Below are positions 52,515 to 61,585 of a stretch of DNA of 64,000 nt, one piece after another. The notes under the pieces were generated by a model that saw only the letters and a program-made list of their open reading frames with translations, was not told the origin of the DNA and searched no databases. The stretch's first letter is position 1. Each line of letters opens with the position of its first letter. This DNA is from Halobacillus faecis (GTDB lineage Bacteria > Bacillota > Bacilli > Bacillales > Halobacillaceae), in contig NZ_BJYD01000006.1 in NCBI RefSeq assembly GCF_007991335.1, positions 62,001 through 126,000 of the forward strand. Direction: 5' to 3'. The position numbers were made by a program, and so were the translations under genes.

Positions 52515-52546
52515 AAAAAAGCCAGCCGATCCGGCTGGCTTTTTTC
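52515..52546. terminator. bidirectional terminator
   Basis: Stem AAAAAAGCCAGCC / GGCTGGCTTTTTT with a GATCC loop, between the deoR and MaoC-like genes. Confidence 0.93.
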
Positions 52547-52603
52547 ATCGATCTCTTTATAACCTCTCATCATAAAGCAGACCTTCCATTCATCATAAAT
52601 AAA

Positions 52604-52975
52604 TTAATCCCTGATGATTCCGTGACTCGAACCAATCAATACTTCTTTCCCTTTTTGATTACGATAGACAGACTTCATCTCCACTTTTTTGTGCCCTTCC
52701 GCCTGAGCAACCTTTTCCAAGGTCACTTCACAAATAATCGTATCCCCGGTAAAAACCGGCCTTAGAAACTCACTGACCATATCCCTTGCGATGTAGTGCA
52801 AATCCCCACCGATTTTCGTTCCGATGGTCGCTGTTAATAAGCCTTGTACCATCAACCTTCCTTCGTCATCCGGTTCCACATGATGTCTCCCTTGATCTCC
52901 GGAAATCCGGCCGAACTCCAATACTTCCTCATTCGTAAACGTACGCTTCCACGTGTACACATCGCCTGTTTTCAT
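52604..52975 (-). CDS. MaoC-like hotdog protein
   Basis: A 123-residue single hotdog domain. ISGDQGRHHVEPDDEGRLMV corresponds to the MaoC/R-hydratase helix (D...H.D in family; here D-x4-H-H) and SEFLRPVFTGDTI to the second conserved strand. A hydratase or thioesterase role is possible; catalytic residues are not fully conserved. AAAGGAGAG precedes the ATG at 52975. Confidence 0.82.
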   Translation of the reverse strand: MKTGDVYTWKRTFTNEEVLEFGRISGDQGRHHVEPDDEGRLMVQGLLTATIGTKIGGDLHYIARDMVSEFLRPVFTGDTIICEVTLEKVAQAEGHKKVEMKSVYRNQKGKEVLIGSSHGIIRD

Positions 52976-53027
52976 CGACCTCTCTCCTTTACATGATGGA
53001 TTGAACTCCTATTCTCATCGTGAAATC

Positions 53028-53504
53028 TTACAGCCCTAAGTTTTTCTCAAAATGGTAGCGCTGCCCATCATCTGAAACAAGGTGATATCCATTTGATGCA
53101 TATAACCTGACAGCATTTTCCCAAGTATTGTGCGTCTCTAATACAAGTCGTTCATACTGGCTTGATCGAGCCGCATCCTCAAGCTTCGAAAGCATCCTTT
53201 GCCCGATGCCCTTCCTTCTGTAAGCCTTTTTCACAGACATCCGCTCGATTCTTCCTACCCGGTCATCTTCTTTCGTAACGGCTCCGGTCGCAACGAGCTC
53301 CCCATGATCAAAAGCAACAAAGAATACATAGCCATCCTTACTATAGGTACCCATCATATCTTTCAAGTCGGGGTTCAGCGAATGATCAATAAACCCAAAA
53401 CGTTCTAAAAACCCGGCCAATATGAGTTCTCTGGCATCGTCCTCAACCGCTTTATATAAAGGTAAGATGTCCAATGTGAAAATCTGCTCGTTTCCCTTTT
53501 CCAA
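53028..53504 (-). CDS. GNAT family N-acetyltransferase
   Basis: A 158-residue GNAT protein. MSVKKAYRRKGIGQRMLSKL is the acetyl-CoA pyrophosphate loop, ARSSQYERLVLETHN the central strand and VRLYASNGYHLV the closing element. Substrate unknown. The start is TTG at 53504, nine bases after GGAGG. It follows the kinase-like gene by 39 bp and may share its transcript. Confidence 0.88.
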   Translation of the reverse strand: MEKGNEQIFTLDILPLYKAVEDDARELILAGFLERFGFIDHSLNPDLKDMMGTYSKDGYVFFVAFDHGELVATGAVTKEDDRVGRIERMSVKKAYRRKGIGQRMLSKLEDAARSSQYERLVLETHNTWENAVRLYASNGYHLVSDDGQRYHFEKNLGL

Positions 53505-53543
53505 AGCGCCTCTCCTCCTTTTTTTCCAAGCTCACTTTCAGGC

Positions 53544-54629
53544 TCAAAAATTCTCTAACTCGTCCAGATAGATGTGCAGACGCTTTTCGATTTGGTCTTT
53601 CGTTCCAAACCGGATCATCTGTTCCTTTGTCAATGTTTCTTCCTGAAGCAATTCAAGATGAGTATGAGCCATCGTGACAAGTTTCAAAAACACTTCAATA
53701 TGTAAATCCATCTGCTTCTGTTTTGAACCTTGCGTATATCCATCTACAAATCCATCTGCATGAGCTCTCAACAGAGGGGCGTGGCGATGATAATTCCCTT
53801 TTGTATATCTCCTAGTATCGGAAACCGTTTGGAAAAAGGTCTGATAATTGAACACATGGTTAGCGGCAAGCGATGTCCCTGTATAAAGGATCGGAAAAGG
53901 GTCGATCATTTTCACGCCGCTTTTAGTGAAAATCAAATTTTCAGGTGAAGAGTCCTGATTGGTCAGGATCCGCTTCTCCCTGTCGATGGACCGGTTGGGG
54001 ATTAATTCCTTTCCGGTGGCAGTCACTTTGTCTTTATTGAATGTATAGGCACTTGATAGAAGGGCATCCAGTTCTCCTTGATATTCTTCTCTCTCTTCGA
54101 CGATACACGCGCTAAGGTCCATGTCGAGACCGCCTTTTAGTTCCCCGTTTTCTCCGACTTCCAAATATCCGATTCCTTCATAAGGAGGATCAATGTCTTC
54201 AAGAGCGCGGAAGAACTTGCCGATCTCGCTCCCGTATTGCTTCGATTGCTGTAATGTCTGCCCTTCCATCCCTACGGTTGTACCCACATAAGATTCAATC
54301 GTATAGGTGAGTACTTCATCAATAAAATAATGGAAGTGTTCAGGACACATGCCTTTCTGCGCCTGGTTTGCTATCTTGTAAAAAGCTTGGGTAGATCCAT
54401 ATTCTGCTGATAATTGATCCCGGTTGAATTCAACGGCTTGATCATACGCGAACTTCTTAGGAATTCGGAGGACTAGCTGATCATCTTCGACCAAGTAAGC
54501 ATAGTGCCAGGCCCCCTCCCCCAAACGTTTGATATCCGATTCTCCTGCCAACCGGTTTACCCCTTCGTTTTCCAGCGCACGGTTGATCTGTTCCAATTCT
54601 GTGACTGATTGTATGGTCAAAAATTCCAT
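53544..54629 (-). CDS. aminoglycoside-phosphotransferase-like (kinase-fold) protein
   Basis: A 361-residue protein of APH/choline-kinase type. The catalytic loop reads LTNQDSSPENLIF, keeping Asp and Asn of HxDxxxxN but with Asn in the His position; MIDPFPILY holds the metal-binding Asp. An N-lobe strand VLRIPKKFAYDQ could carry the ATP-contacting Lys. A small-molecule kinase is possible. AAGGAGAG precedes the ATG at 54629. Confidence 0.7.
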   Translation of the reverse strand: MEFLTIQSVTELEQINRALENEGVNRLAGESDIKRLGEGAWHYAYLVEDDQLVLRIPKKFAYDQAVEFNRDQLSAEYGSTQAFYKIANQAQKGMCPEHFHYFIDEVLTYTIESYVGTTVGMEGQTLQQSKQYGSEIGKFFRALEDIDPPYEGIGYLEVGENGELKGGLDMDLSACIVEEREEYQGELDALLSSAYTFNKDKVTATGKELIPNRSIDREKRILTNQDSSPENLIFTKSGVKMIDPFPILYTGTSLAANHVFNYQTFFQTVSDTRRYTKGNYHRHAPLLRAHADGFVDGYTQGSKQKQMDLHIEVFLKLVTMAHTHLELLQEETLTKEQMIRFGTKDQIEKRLHIYLDELENF

Positions 54630-54760
54630 GTTTTCCTCTCCTTTTTCATCCCGACGCGTGGCGTCACTTGGTTAACGGTCACAAGAAAACATGTCCTTCT
54701 CTTGTTACAGAGCAGTTAATCCTTCAATATTTTAACATATAATTCCTAATTATCTGAATA

Positions 54761-54792
54761 AAAAAAGAGCCCCTTCCTCAGAAGAGCTCTAT
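54761..54792 (-). terminator. hairpin/terminator
   Basis: Minus-strand stem AGAGC..TTC / GAA..GCTCT followed by a T-run. The stretch 54630-55002 otherwise shows only the promoter at 54916-54944. Confidence 0.65.
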
Positions 54793-54915
54793 CTCCACTA
54801 TACTTCTACCTTGTTCAATATGGACGACCATAAGCTTCCCTTGCAGAAGGACCCTCGTGGCTTTCCTTATAAAGTAGGGCTGTCCAAGCTCAAGGGTTTG
54901 CGAGACTTCTTCATT

Positions 54916-54944
54916 TTGACTCATCCACTTATAGACGTTATACT
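54916..54944 (+). promoter_or_regulatory. sigma-A promoter of the zinc-ribbon gene
   Basis: -35 TTGACT (54916-54921), exactly 17 bp, -10 TATACT (54939-54944). Transcription would start near 54951, about 50 bp before the start codon. Confidence 0.8.
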
Positions 54945-55002
54945 AGAAAAACTCTTGAGACTTCGGTACTCTCATTTGAAATAAGTGATCAGGAGTGAGT
55001 AT

Positions 55003-55182
55003 ATGTCAGAATTTAAAGTGGGGCAGTCCATCATGGAAAGATGCACAAGCTGCTACCATAATGCCTTAAAGGTAATCAAAGTCGTTCCGAAAGAATTTGA
55101 AGATAAAACGGCTTATGTTGTTTGGACGCAGTGTCCGGAATGTGGAAACAATGATCATCAATTGACTCAAAAAGACGCATAA
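55003..55182 (+). CDS. small zinc-ribbon protein
   Basis: Fifty-nine residues with two Cys pairs, CTSC near residue 15 and CPEC near 46, forming a zinc ribbon; the intervening segment KVIKVVPKEFEDKTAYVVW is beta-rich. Family and role unknown. AGGAGTG lies five bases before the ATG at 55003; a GTG at 54985 precedes it. It has its own consensus-like promoter and terminator. Confidence 0.8.
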   Translation: MSEFKVGQSIMERCTSCYHNALKVIKVVPKEFEDKTAYVVWTQCPECGNNDHQLTQKDA

Positions 55183-55231
55183 AGAACAGGCGATTCTCCA
55201 AGAACTTTGCTATAAATATCGGGCCAACCGT

Positions 55232-55265
55232 AAAAGGGCTTCCTTATTCAGGAAGTCCTTTTCCT
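55232..55265. terminator. terminator of the zinc-ribbon gene
   Basis: Stem AAAAGGGCTTCCT / AGGAAGTCCTTTT with a 5-base loop. Confidence 0.88.
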
Positions 55266-55402
55266 TTTATCCATATAGAAAGCGTTGCCACGAGAAAACT
55301 TTCTAAGAATATCGAAAAGTCTATTGTTCCTTACAGCGATTCTTGTTAGGATTATCTTTATTCCTTTAAAGCAAACCATTACATCAAGAAAGGAACGAAC
55401 CT

Positions 55403-56785
55403 ATGAAACAGCAAAACTCATTCTCTACGTATGCCGTCATCGGGACGATGCTTTTCGGCCTCTTTTTTGGTGCCGGCAATTTAATCTTCCCAATCCAACT
55501 GGGACAAATGGCGGGAACTTCCTTCTGGCCGGCGTTGATTGGATTTCTCGTAACAGCGATCGCCCTGCCTCTGATGGGCATCCTTGCCATTGTATTGTCC
55601 GGTAGTCAAGGGTTGAATGACTTGGCAGGACGGATCCATCCGTTATTCGGAATCTCTTTCGCTATCATTCTCTATTTAACGATCGGTCCTTTTTTCGCGA
55701 TCCCGCGAACAGCAACCGTTCCTTTCGTCGTTGGATTTGAACCCTTCATCCAACCAGGCCAGACGCAACTTTGGCTTGCTGTGTTCAGCTTTGTATTTTT
55801 CGCACTCGTCTATTATTTTTCTCTGAACTCAGCCAAAGTCATGGATATCATAGGAAAATACTTAACGCCGACGTTCTTATTATTTTTATCCGTACTCATC
55901 GTTACCACGATCGTCAAACCGATGGGCGATTTCGGTGCCCCAACCGGCGATTATGCATCCGCTCCTTTCATGACCGGGTTCACGGAAGGGTATAACACGA
56001 TGGATGCTCTCGGTGGGCTGGCGCTTGGAATTGTGGTTATAACTGCGATCCGTCATATGGGCATCACCGATACGAAGGCGATTGCCCAAACGACTTGGAA
56101 ATCAGGGCTTTTCGCTATGGTACTCATGATGCTCATTTACGGGCTCATCGCCTACATGGGCGCTTCCAGCGTATCTGTCGTCGGAAATCTTGAAAATGGC
56201 GGCCTCACGTTTGCCGCCGTTGCTGAACATTACTTCGGTCCTTACGGTGCAATTCTACTAGCCATCATCATTGTCCTTGCCTGTTTGAAAACAAGTATCG
56301 GACTGATCATCGCCTGCAGTGAATTTTTCCATACGGTCTATCCGAAAATCAGCTATAAGAAATTCGTGCTGGTTCTTTCCTTGATGTCGTTCATGATCGC
56401 GAACTTCGGTCTGACGAACATTATCCAGTACGCGATCCCTGTGCTGATGTTCTTATACCCGATGGCGATCGTCCTGATTCTGCTCGGTCTCAGCTCCAAA
56501 CTGTTCCATCATAAACGTACGGTCTATGCCGGAGCGATGATGCTAACCGTTTTCGTCAGTACCATTGATGGCTATAACGCACTACTGGGAACGATTCCTG
56601 GTGTGGCTAATCCTCTGTTGGAGTCGGTTAGCGGATTCTACCAATCGTATCTTCCGCTATACGAAATTGGACTAGGCTGGATGCTGCCCGCATTGCTCGG
56701 TGCTGTCCTCGGTTACTTGTTGAAAGAAGGAAACAAAACAGAATCCCCTGTCCTTACACGTGAAGCTGAACATCTATCTCATTAG
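55403..56785 (+). CDS. brnQ: branched-chain amino acid transporter (LIVCS family)
   Basis: A 460-residue cation-coupled carrier for leucine, isoleucine and valine with twelve predicted helices. Its start, IGTMLFGLFFGAGNLIFPIQ, is the family hallmark, and PRTATVPFVVGFEPF follows. AAGAAAGGA precedes the ATG at 55403. The 130-bp leader lacks T-box features. It ends in a strong terminator. Confidence 0.95.
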   Translation: MKQQNSFSTYAVIGTMLFGLFFGAGNLIFPIQLGQMAGTSFWPALIGFLVTAIALPLMGILAIVLSGSQGLNDLAGRIHPLFGISFAIILYLTIGPFFAIPRTATVPFVVGFEPFIQPGQTQLWLAVFSFVFFALVYYFSLNSAKVMDIIGKYLTPTFLLFLSVLIVTTIVKPMGDFGAPTGDYASAPFMTGFTEGYNTMDALGGLALGIVVITAIRHMGITDTKAIAQTTWKSGLFAMVLMMLIYGLIAYMGASSVSVVGNLENGGLTFAAVAEHYFGPYGAILLAIIIVLACLKTSIGLIIACSEFFHTVYPKISYKKFVLVLSLMSFMIANFGLTNIIQYAIPVLMFLYPMAIVLILLGLSSKLFHHKRTVYAGAMMLTVFVSTIDGYNALLGTIPGVANPLLESVSGFYQSYLPLYEIGLGWMLPALLGAVLGYLLKEGNKTESPVLTREAEHLSH

Positions 56786-56789
56786 CATA

Positions 56790-56822
56790 CAAAAGACCAA
56801 GCCCGTGGGCTTGGTCTTTTTC
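56790..56822. terminator. bidirectional terminator
   Basis: Stem AAAAGACCAAGCCC / GGGCTTGGTCTTTT with a tiny loop, between brnQ and the convergent YdeI-like gene. Confidence 0.93.
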
Positions 56823-57478
56823 TACTTTTTCTTACGACGGTACAAATCAATCGATTTATATCCTTCCGATAAAATATCCACCATTTGTTTTGTCCGTTTA
56901 TCGCGAGTCGCTTGCTGCTTTGCGGAAAAAATATGGCGCGCCCAATCCCGTCGATAACCTGGAGTCAAGTTCTTGAAAAAACCCTGTGCGACCGGATCAT
57001 CATGCAATAGATGTTCAACATCTTTTACCAGATCTTCATAGTCTGCGACACACTGACTGGCAGCAGCGGTTTTCGTGGCTTTCTTCTTCTCCCGCTTCAT
57101 GCCAACAACTGTGAACACGTCATCCATACTGACCATTCGGGAAAACTTGATATCACTGCCCTCCACGTACTTATCCTCCCCGATTCTCAATGCCGGAAAC
57201 ATATCATCCCTGTGTATGTATGAATCGTAGCGCGTATTCCCTTTTTTCGGATAGGCAAAGAAAACGTAGCCTTTCTCTGCTACAATGTCCTCATGATCGA
57301 GAAACGTTTGTAAGTTTGCTTGCATCTCCTCCAGATTCTTCACAAAAATGAAAATCGCATCGTGATGCTCAGATAGAGTTGACGATTCCTCATCAAATAA
57401 ATCATAGTCTTCCGGCTGGTGAAGCACTGCTAGATTCTTATATTTCGTTAACTTTAACTTGTCCTTGATGGTTGGCAT
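56822..57478 (-). CDS. protein with YdeI/OmpD-associated C-terminal domain
   Basis: A 218-residue cytoplasmic protein. The C-terminal segment FFKNLTPGYRRDWARHIF followed by SAKQQATRDKRTKQMVDIL matches the YdeI/OmpD-associated domain; the N-terminal 130 residues are DUF-like (LSEHHDAIFIFVKNLEEM, EKGYVFFAYPKKGNTRYDS). Role unknown in Gram-positives. AGGAGGAG precedes the ATG at 57478. Confidence 0.83.
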   Translation of the reverse strand: MPTIKDKLKLTKYKNLAVLHQPEDYDLFDEESSTLSEHHDAIFIFVKNLEEMQANLQTFLDHEDIVAEKGYVFFAYPKKGNTRYDSYIHRDDMFPALRIGEDKYVEGSDIKFSRMVSMDDVFTVVGMKREKKKATKTAAASQCVADYEDLVKDVEHLLHDDPVAQGFFKNLTPGYRRDWARHIFSAKQQATRDKRTKQMVDILSEGYKSIDLYRRKKK

Positions 57479-57552
57479 GATAAACTCCTCCTCTTAAGGT
57501 CAAACCAAAGAATGATACTAAAATAATATAGCAGAATTGCTTTGGTTGATCG

Positions 57553-57906
57553 TTATTTCTTCGTATTCATAAACCGAAGCTCATTTCCATCTGGATCGCT
57601 GATCCTTAACATACGGATGCCTTCAATCATTTCGTACGGAGGATTCACTTCAAGTTTTTCCTGCGGTAATGTCTGATAAAAATGATCGACATCATCGACG
57701 AGGAAATGAACCAAACCTCCCGGCTGGCAATCCCCTTCATGCCCGGTCAAGTAGAGCAGGTAATCTCCCTTTGAGATTTGCATAAATACGGGATAACCCG
57801 GTTCAAAACGGTGCTCCCAGTCCACTCGAAATCCGAGGGCATCTATATAAAAAGCCTGACTCTTTTCCTCACTTGAGATTTTCAACGTCGGAATGACCTT
57901 CTGCAT
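57553..57906 (-). CDS. VOC family protein (glyoxalase/bleomycin-resistance type)
   Basis: A 117-residue glyoxalase-fold protein: KVIPTLKISSEEKSQAFYID, then GLVHFLVDDVDHFYQTLP and a C-terminal RISDPDGNELRFMN. The form resembles bleomycin-binding-type VOC proteins (ALGFRVDWEHRFE). Substrate or ligand unknown. CGGAGGGGG precedes the ATG at 57906. Confidence 0.88.
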   Translation of the reverse strand: MQKVIPTLKISSEEKSQAFYIDALGFRVDWEHRFEPGYPVFMQISKGDYLLYLTGHEGDCQPGGLVHFLVDDVDHFYQTLPQEKLEVNPPYEMIEGIRMLRISDPDGNELRFMNTKK

Positions 57907-58050
57907 TCGCTCTCCCCCTCCGATTTCATGACGATCACCTTTCTATTATAAAGAATATTCTTAGAAAAATAACAGGTTTCTACCGTGGATTTGGCCGTTG
58001 ATCAGCTTTTTTCCTCGATGGAAGGATGGGACTAAGACTCCTTTTTCTTG

Positions 58051-58119
58051 TGCGCGGTCCTTGATTCTCGCGCGCGGTCCTTGGTTCTCACGCGCGGTCC
58101 TTGGTTCTCACGCTCCGTT
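58051..58119. repeat. 20-bp GC-rich tandem repeats
   Basis: Three complete units at 58051-58070, 58071-58090 and 58091-58110, the last two identical (CGCGCGGTCCTTGGTTCTCA), plus a diverged fourth. In the 340-bp gene-free stretch between the VOC and tgl genes. Base composition is far above the surroundings. Unlike the 21-bp array near 5.5 kb, whole units are alike, pointing to recent tandem duplication. Confidence 0.9.
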
Positions 58120-58243
58120 CTCCTGGAACACAACTCCATGCATACAACACCCCTCATCCCGTAAGCAGCTACACATCATCCCCTCCACTCATGAATAGGA
58201 TAGGTACAAGGACAGATGCTTCACTTCGCAAAGGAGGAACCGT

Positions 58244-59080
58244 ATGATCCAGGTATCCGGGATGCCGTTTCAACCAAGTGATTCGTGGAAAGCCGATTCA
58301 ACAGAAATGACAATTATAGAAGCTTTACAGAAGACTCCGAATGTCTACTCTTTTTCCTCAGAGAAGGAGCTTTTATTTGAAGTGAAGAGCAGAAAAAACA
58401 TCATCTCCAGTGCAAAAGAGATGGATGAAGGGGAATCCACCTTTGCTACGTTCCGAACGGCCCGCTGCAATCCTGAGTATTGGCAGCGGACAACAGCGGG
58501 TGGGTTTTTATTAAAACGTCAGGTCTCTCCTGCTTCAGCTATCCGCGACATTTTCTCCAATAGTGATCTGTATAAATTCGAGTGTGCGACCGCTTGTGTG
58601 ATCAACTTTTATCATGGACTCCTGAAAACGATGGGGGCCTCTTCTTTCAGCACTCTTTTTCCGAACCTCTACTTATACAGCTGGCATACCGATGATGACG
58701 TTGGTTTGTATTCTTTTTTTGCCAATCATTATATTCCTGGAGATGTTGTTTATTTCAACAATCCTGATGTGAATCCGACAACGCCCTGGTTTAGAGGCGT
58801 CAATGCGATTGCCATCGGTAACGAAGAGTTTTTCGGGCATGGATTCAGCATTCGGACGGAAGACAAGATGATTGAAGGCCTTAATACGAAAAGAAAACCT
58901 GACAGCCAACAGTCCTCTTATTTATCGGGCTTGATCACCCGTCCATCGTTCCAACCGCTGGCCAGATTCTCCACAGGACGTACCATCCATAAAACGCGGC
59001 CATTTATCGTCCACCATAACAAAACTTCCGTCTCCTTCAGACAGTACCTGTACGAGCTGAGTTATACGCCGAACCATTGA
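58244..59080 (+). CDS. tgl: protein-glutamine gamma-glutamyltransferase (spore coat)
   Basis: A 278-residue transglutaminase of the Bacillus Tgl type, which cross-links coat proteins such as GerQ during sporulation. The catalytic Cys114 lies in KFECATACVINF (Cys116 in B. subtilis Tgl), and YSWHTDDDVGLYSF and GINAIAIGNEEFFGHGF-like segments surround the pocket. AAAGGAGG is six bases before the ATG at 58244. Presence indicates a spore former. No reliable sigma-E/K promoter is visible. Confidence 0.95.
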   Translation: MIQVSGMPFQPSDSWKADSTEMTIIEALQKTPNVYSFSSEKELLFEVKSRKNIISSAKEMDEGESTFATFRTARCNPEYWQRTTAGGFLLKRQVSPASAIRDIFSNSDLYKFECATACVINFYHGLLKTMGASSFSTLFPNLYLYSWHTDDDVGLYSFFANHYIPGDVVYFNNPDVNPTTPWFRGVNAIAIGNEEFFGHGFSIRTEDKMIEGLNTKRKPDSQQSSYLSGLITRPSFQPLARFSTGRTIHKTRPFIVHHNKTSVSFRQYLYELSYTPNH

Positions 59081-59197
59081 AGACTCCTGTTTTGAGTACC
59101 CGTGACATGCACCCATTTTTAAGGTTGACGGGCTCAACTTTGCGCTAGGCGAGTACAATATAGTGACAAAGAAACAAAACGAAAGGGATGTTTTCAC

Positions 59198-59380
59198 ATG
59201 GAAAATGTTAATGCTCCGTACACGATGGGTGCAAACGTGAACGCACCATATATGGGTGCAAATATGCCTCACATGCCGGTTGCTCCAATGCACCACTGCC
59301 GTCCACGTCGAAACAATTTTGTTTTGATTGTGGTATTGTTCATTCTATTGATCATTGTCGGCTGCAGCATCAAGTGGTAG
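59198..59380 (+). CDS. YjcZ family sporulation protein
   Basis: Sixty residues: an N-terminal repeat-like NVNAPYTMGANVNAPYMGAN rich in Asn, Ala, Pro and Met, then one membrane helix NNFVLIVVLFILLIIVGC typical of the tiny-TM YjcZ family found in spores. AAAGGG stands before the ATG at 59198. Next to tgl, so both may be expressed in the mother cell. Exact role unknown. Confidence 0.87.
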   Translation: MENVNAPYTMGANVNAPYMGANMPHMPVAPMHHCRPRRNNFVLIVVLFILLIIVGCSIKW

Positions 59381-59434
59381 ACCACTACTAAAATCGTCCG
59401 TCAGGGAACCCCCCATGGACACAGAGAAAAACTA

Positions 59435-59473
59435 AAAAAGGCCGATGGCTCCCCGTGAGCTATCGGCCTTTTT
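59435..59473. terminator. terminator between yjcZ-like and fbp genes
   Basis: Stem AAAAAGGCCGATGGCTC / GAGCTATCGGCCTTTTT (one mismatch) with T-runs on both strands. Confidence 0.92.
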
Positions 59474-59481
59474 ATATCATC

Positions 59482-61413
59482 TTACTTCATATATTTGTAT
59501 TCCATCAAACTGTTCAAAATATAAATCTCTTGCAGCAGTTCCTCTCCGACGTTCGTCTCCAGAACCTTTTTCCTCTCAAGCTCTTTATCTACCAATCGCT
59601 TCACAGATAAAACATCCGTTCCATCCCGCAGAACCTCTTCCTTCGAGTTGAAGCGTTTATGGGCGACAAGCTGCATGCCGAAGGAGTTATACAGTAAGGT
59701 GTACCCGGCAATCCCAGTCGTCGACTGATAGGCTTTCGAAAAACCTCCATCAATGACGACCATCTTCCCTCCTGCTTTGATCGGGTTTTCTCCCTCAATT
59801 TCTTTGACAGGCGTATGCCCATTAATAATATGTCCCTGGTCTGGGTTGAGGTCGAATTCAGCAAGGATTTTCCGGCAGACCTCCTCATCTTCCCGCAGAT
59901 AATAGTAAGGATTTTTCCTCTCTTTATGGGTGGCTTTATCAGAGATGAAGTAACGCTCGAACGTCGTCATTTCTCTTTTTCCGAACAGGGAGGAGTACTG
60001 CCCCGTCCACAAATACCAGACCATATCGGTTGCGAGATCATCCGTTTCTTTTGGATTCGCAAACGAATGGCGTAGATAATGCTCAAAAATATCAAGCAGC
60101 TCACGCCCGGCATAGGACTTGTCTTCAATCGTCATTTTCTCCATATTACCTTCTTCATCGACCGGGATGCACCCGTGAATCAGCAAGTTGCCATTGTATT
60201 TCAAGTAAAGGCTGCCCTTTTTCATCAAAAACTTCATGTGTCTGGCAAGCTTTTCTGAATGCTGGATGGAAAACAACAGCTTCTCGATGACCTGTTCTTC
60301 TTCCTCTAGAAGACGGTTCGGGTCTTCAGGATCGATCGTTGAAAAGCACGGATTTACAAGCGGATACGTGTTCCCGTGGAGCGTGATTTCCTCCCGGTCA
60401 TAATCCACTTTTTCAAGCAGCAAGCGCTCAGACATGTTGAAATATGGACGCCTTTTAATAATTGAACTTTCCAGCTTGAACTGGATCATCGCAATCGCCT
60501 GATGCATTTTTGTAATTTGCAGCTGCTCATGGTCCGATGGTTTGTCATCGGTATGGATCTTAGGTCTGAACGCCGCATGGTCGCCATAATATTTTTCGGC
60601 AAGGTTGAGCAGCGGTCGTAAGTTGATGCCATACGCATCTTCAATGATTTCCAGATTGTTATAGCGGGCGCAGATGCGAAGGATGTTGGCTAGACACACC
60701 TTTGATCCGGCAAAAGCACCGATCCATAAGACATCATGGTTGCCCCACTGAATATCAACCGACGGATAATGAATGAGGGTTTCCATGATTTTATCCGGCT
60801 CCGGTCCCCGGTCGTAAATATCGCCAACAACATGAAGGTGGTCCACCACTAGTTTTTGTGTAGCATAAGCAAGACCACTGATCAGCTTGTCCGCCTGACC
60901 AAGGGAAATGATCTGTTGAACAATTTTCTTATAGTACGATTCTTTATTTGTAATGTCATCCGTCTTGTAGAGCAGTTCTTCTATGATATAAACGAATTGC
61001 GTCGGCAGAGCCTTGCGAAGTTTCGAACGTGTGTATTTGGAAGAAGCATAGGAAATGAGCTTGATCATACGGTCGATCGTACACGTGTACCACATTTCCA
61101 GCTCTTCGTTATTGTCAAAACCGTTCTTGATGAGCTTGATTTTTTCTTCCGGGTAAAACACGAGTGTGGCGAATTCATCCAGTTCTTTTCCAGACATCTC
61201 CTCTTCAAAAAGATCCCTGATTTTTTCTTTAACTCTCCCAGAGCCGTTCCTCAGGACATGTTGGAACGCTTGATATTCCCCATGAAGGTCACTGACAAAA
61301 TGCTCGGTTCCTTTTGGCAGATTAAGAATCGCTTTCAGATTGATAATTTCGGTGACCACTTTTTCTTCGCTGTCGTATTTTTGAGCAAGTAAGTCTAAGT
61401 ATTTTGTATTCAA
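59482..61413 (-). CDS. fbp: fructose-1,6-bisphosphatase, class III
   Basis: A 643-residue Firmicute-type gluconeogenic phosphatase with a metallophosphoesterase core: [28 protein letters not shown] and [12 protein letters not shown], then [16 protein letters not shown] near the C-terminus. The start is probably the TTG at 61413, ten bases after AAAGGGG, giving the [19 protein letters not shown]-terminus of the family; an ATG at 61443 upstream has no such spacing. Single-gene unit. Confidence 0.95.
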   Translation of the reverse strand: MNTKYLDLLAQKYDSEEKVVTEIINLKAILNLPKGTEHFVSDLHGEYQAFQHVLRNGSGRVKEKIRDLFEEEMSGKELDEFATLVFYPEEKIKLIKNGFDNNEELEMWYTCTIDRMIKLISYASSKYTRSKLRKALPTQFVYIIEELLYKTDDITNKESYYKKIVQQIISLGQADKLISGLAYATQKLVVDHLHVVGDIYDRGPEPDKIMETLIHYPSVDIQWGNHDVLWIGAFAGSKVCLANILRICARYNNLEIIEDAYGINLRPLLNLAEKYYGDHAAFRPKIHTDDKPSDHEQLQITKMHQAIAMIQFKLESSIIKRRPYFNMSERLLLEKVDYDREEITLHGNTYPLVNPCFSTIDPEDPNRLLEEEEQVIEKLLFSIQHSEKLARHMKFLMKKGSLYLKYNGNLLIHGCIPVDEEGNMEKMTIEDKSYAGRELLDIFEHYLRHSFANPKETDDLATDMVWYLWTGQYSSLFGKREMTTFERYFISDKATHKERKNPYYYLREDEEVCRKILAEFDLNPDQGHIINGHTPVKEIEGENPIKAGGKMVVIDGGFSKAYQSTTGIAGYTLLYNSFGMQLVAHKRFNSKEEVLRDGTDVLSVKRLVDKELERKKVLETNVGEELLQEIYILNSLMEYKYMK

Positions 61414-61537
61414 GGTTATGTATCCCCTTTCAAAATTCACCATGAGATCATTTATTTAAAGACGAACTCTCTGACAAGCCTTGCTATTCCTCTTAATTAT
61501 TTCAAAGGATTCTGTCTAAAACAATACTCTTTGATAA

Positions 61538-61575
61538 AAAAAGAGGGATTCCTGCTTTTGGAAAATCCCCCTTAA
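61538..61575 (-). terminator. terminator of the MFS gene
   Basis: Minus-strand stem GGGGGATT..TCC / GGA..ATCCCTC followed by a T-run. Confidence 0.8.
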
Positions 61576-61585
61576 AGACGTAAAG

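Noticed and set aside
54661-54690. GTCACTTGGTTAACGGTCAC resembling the 21-bp iteron core
   Set aside because: Single occurrence without the 21-bp spacing; more likely chance.
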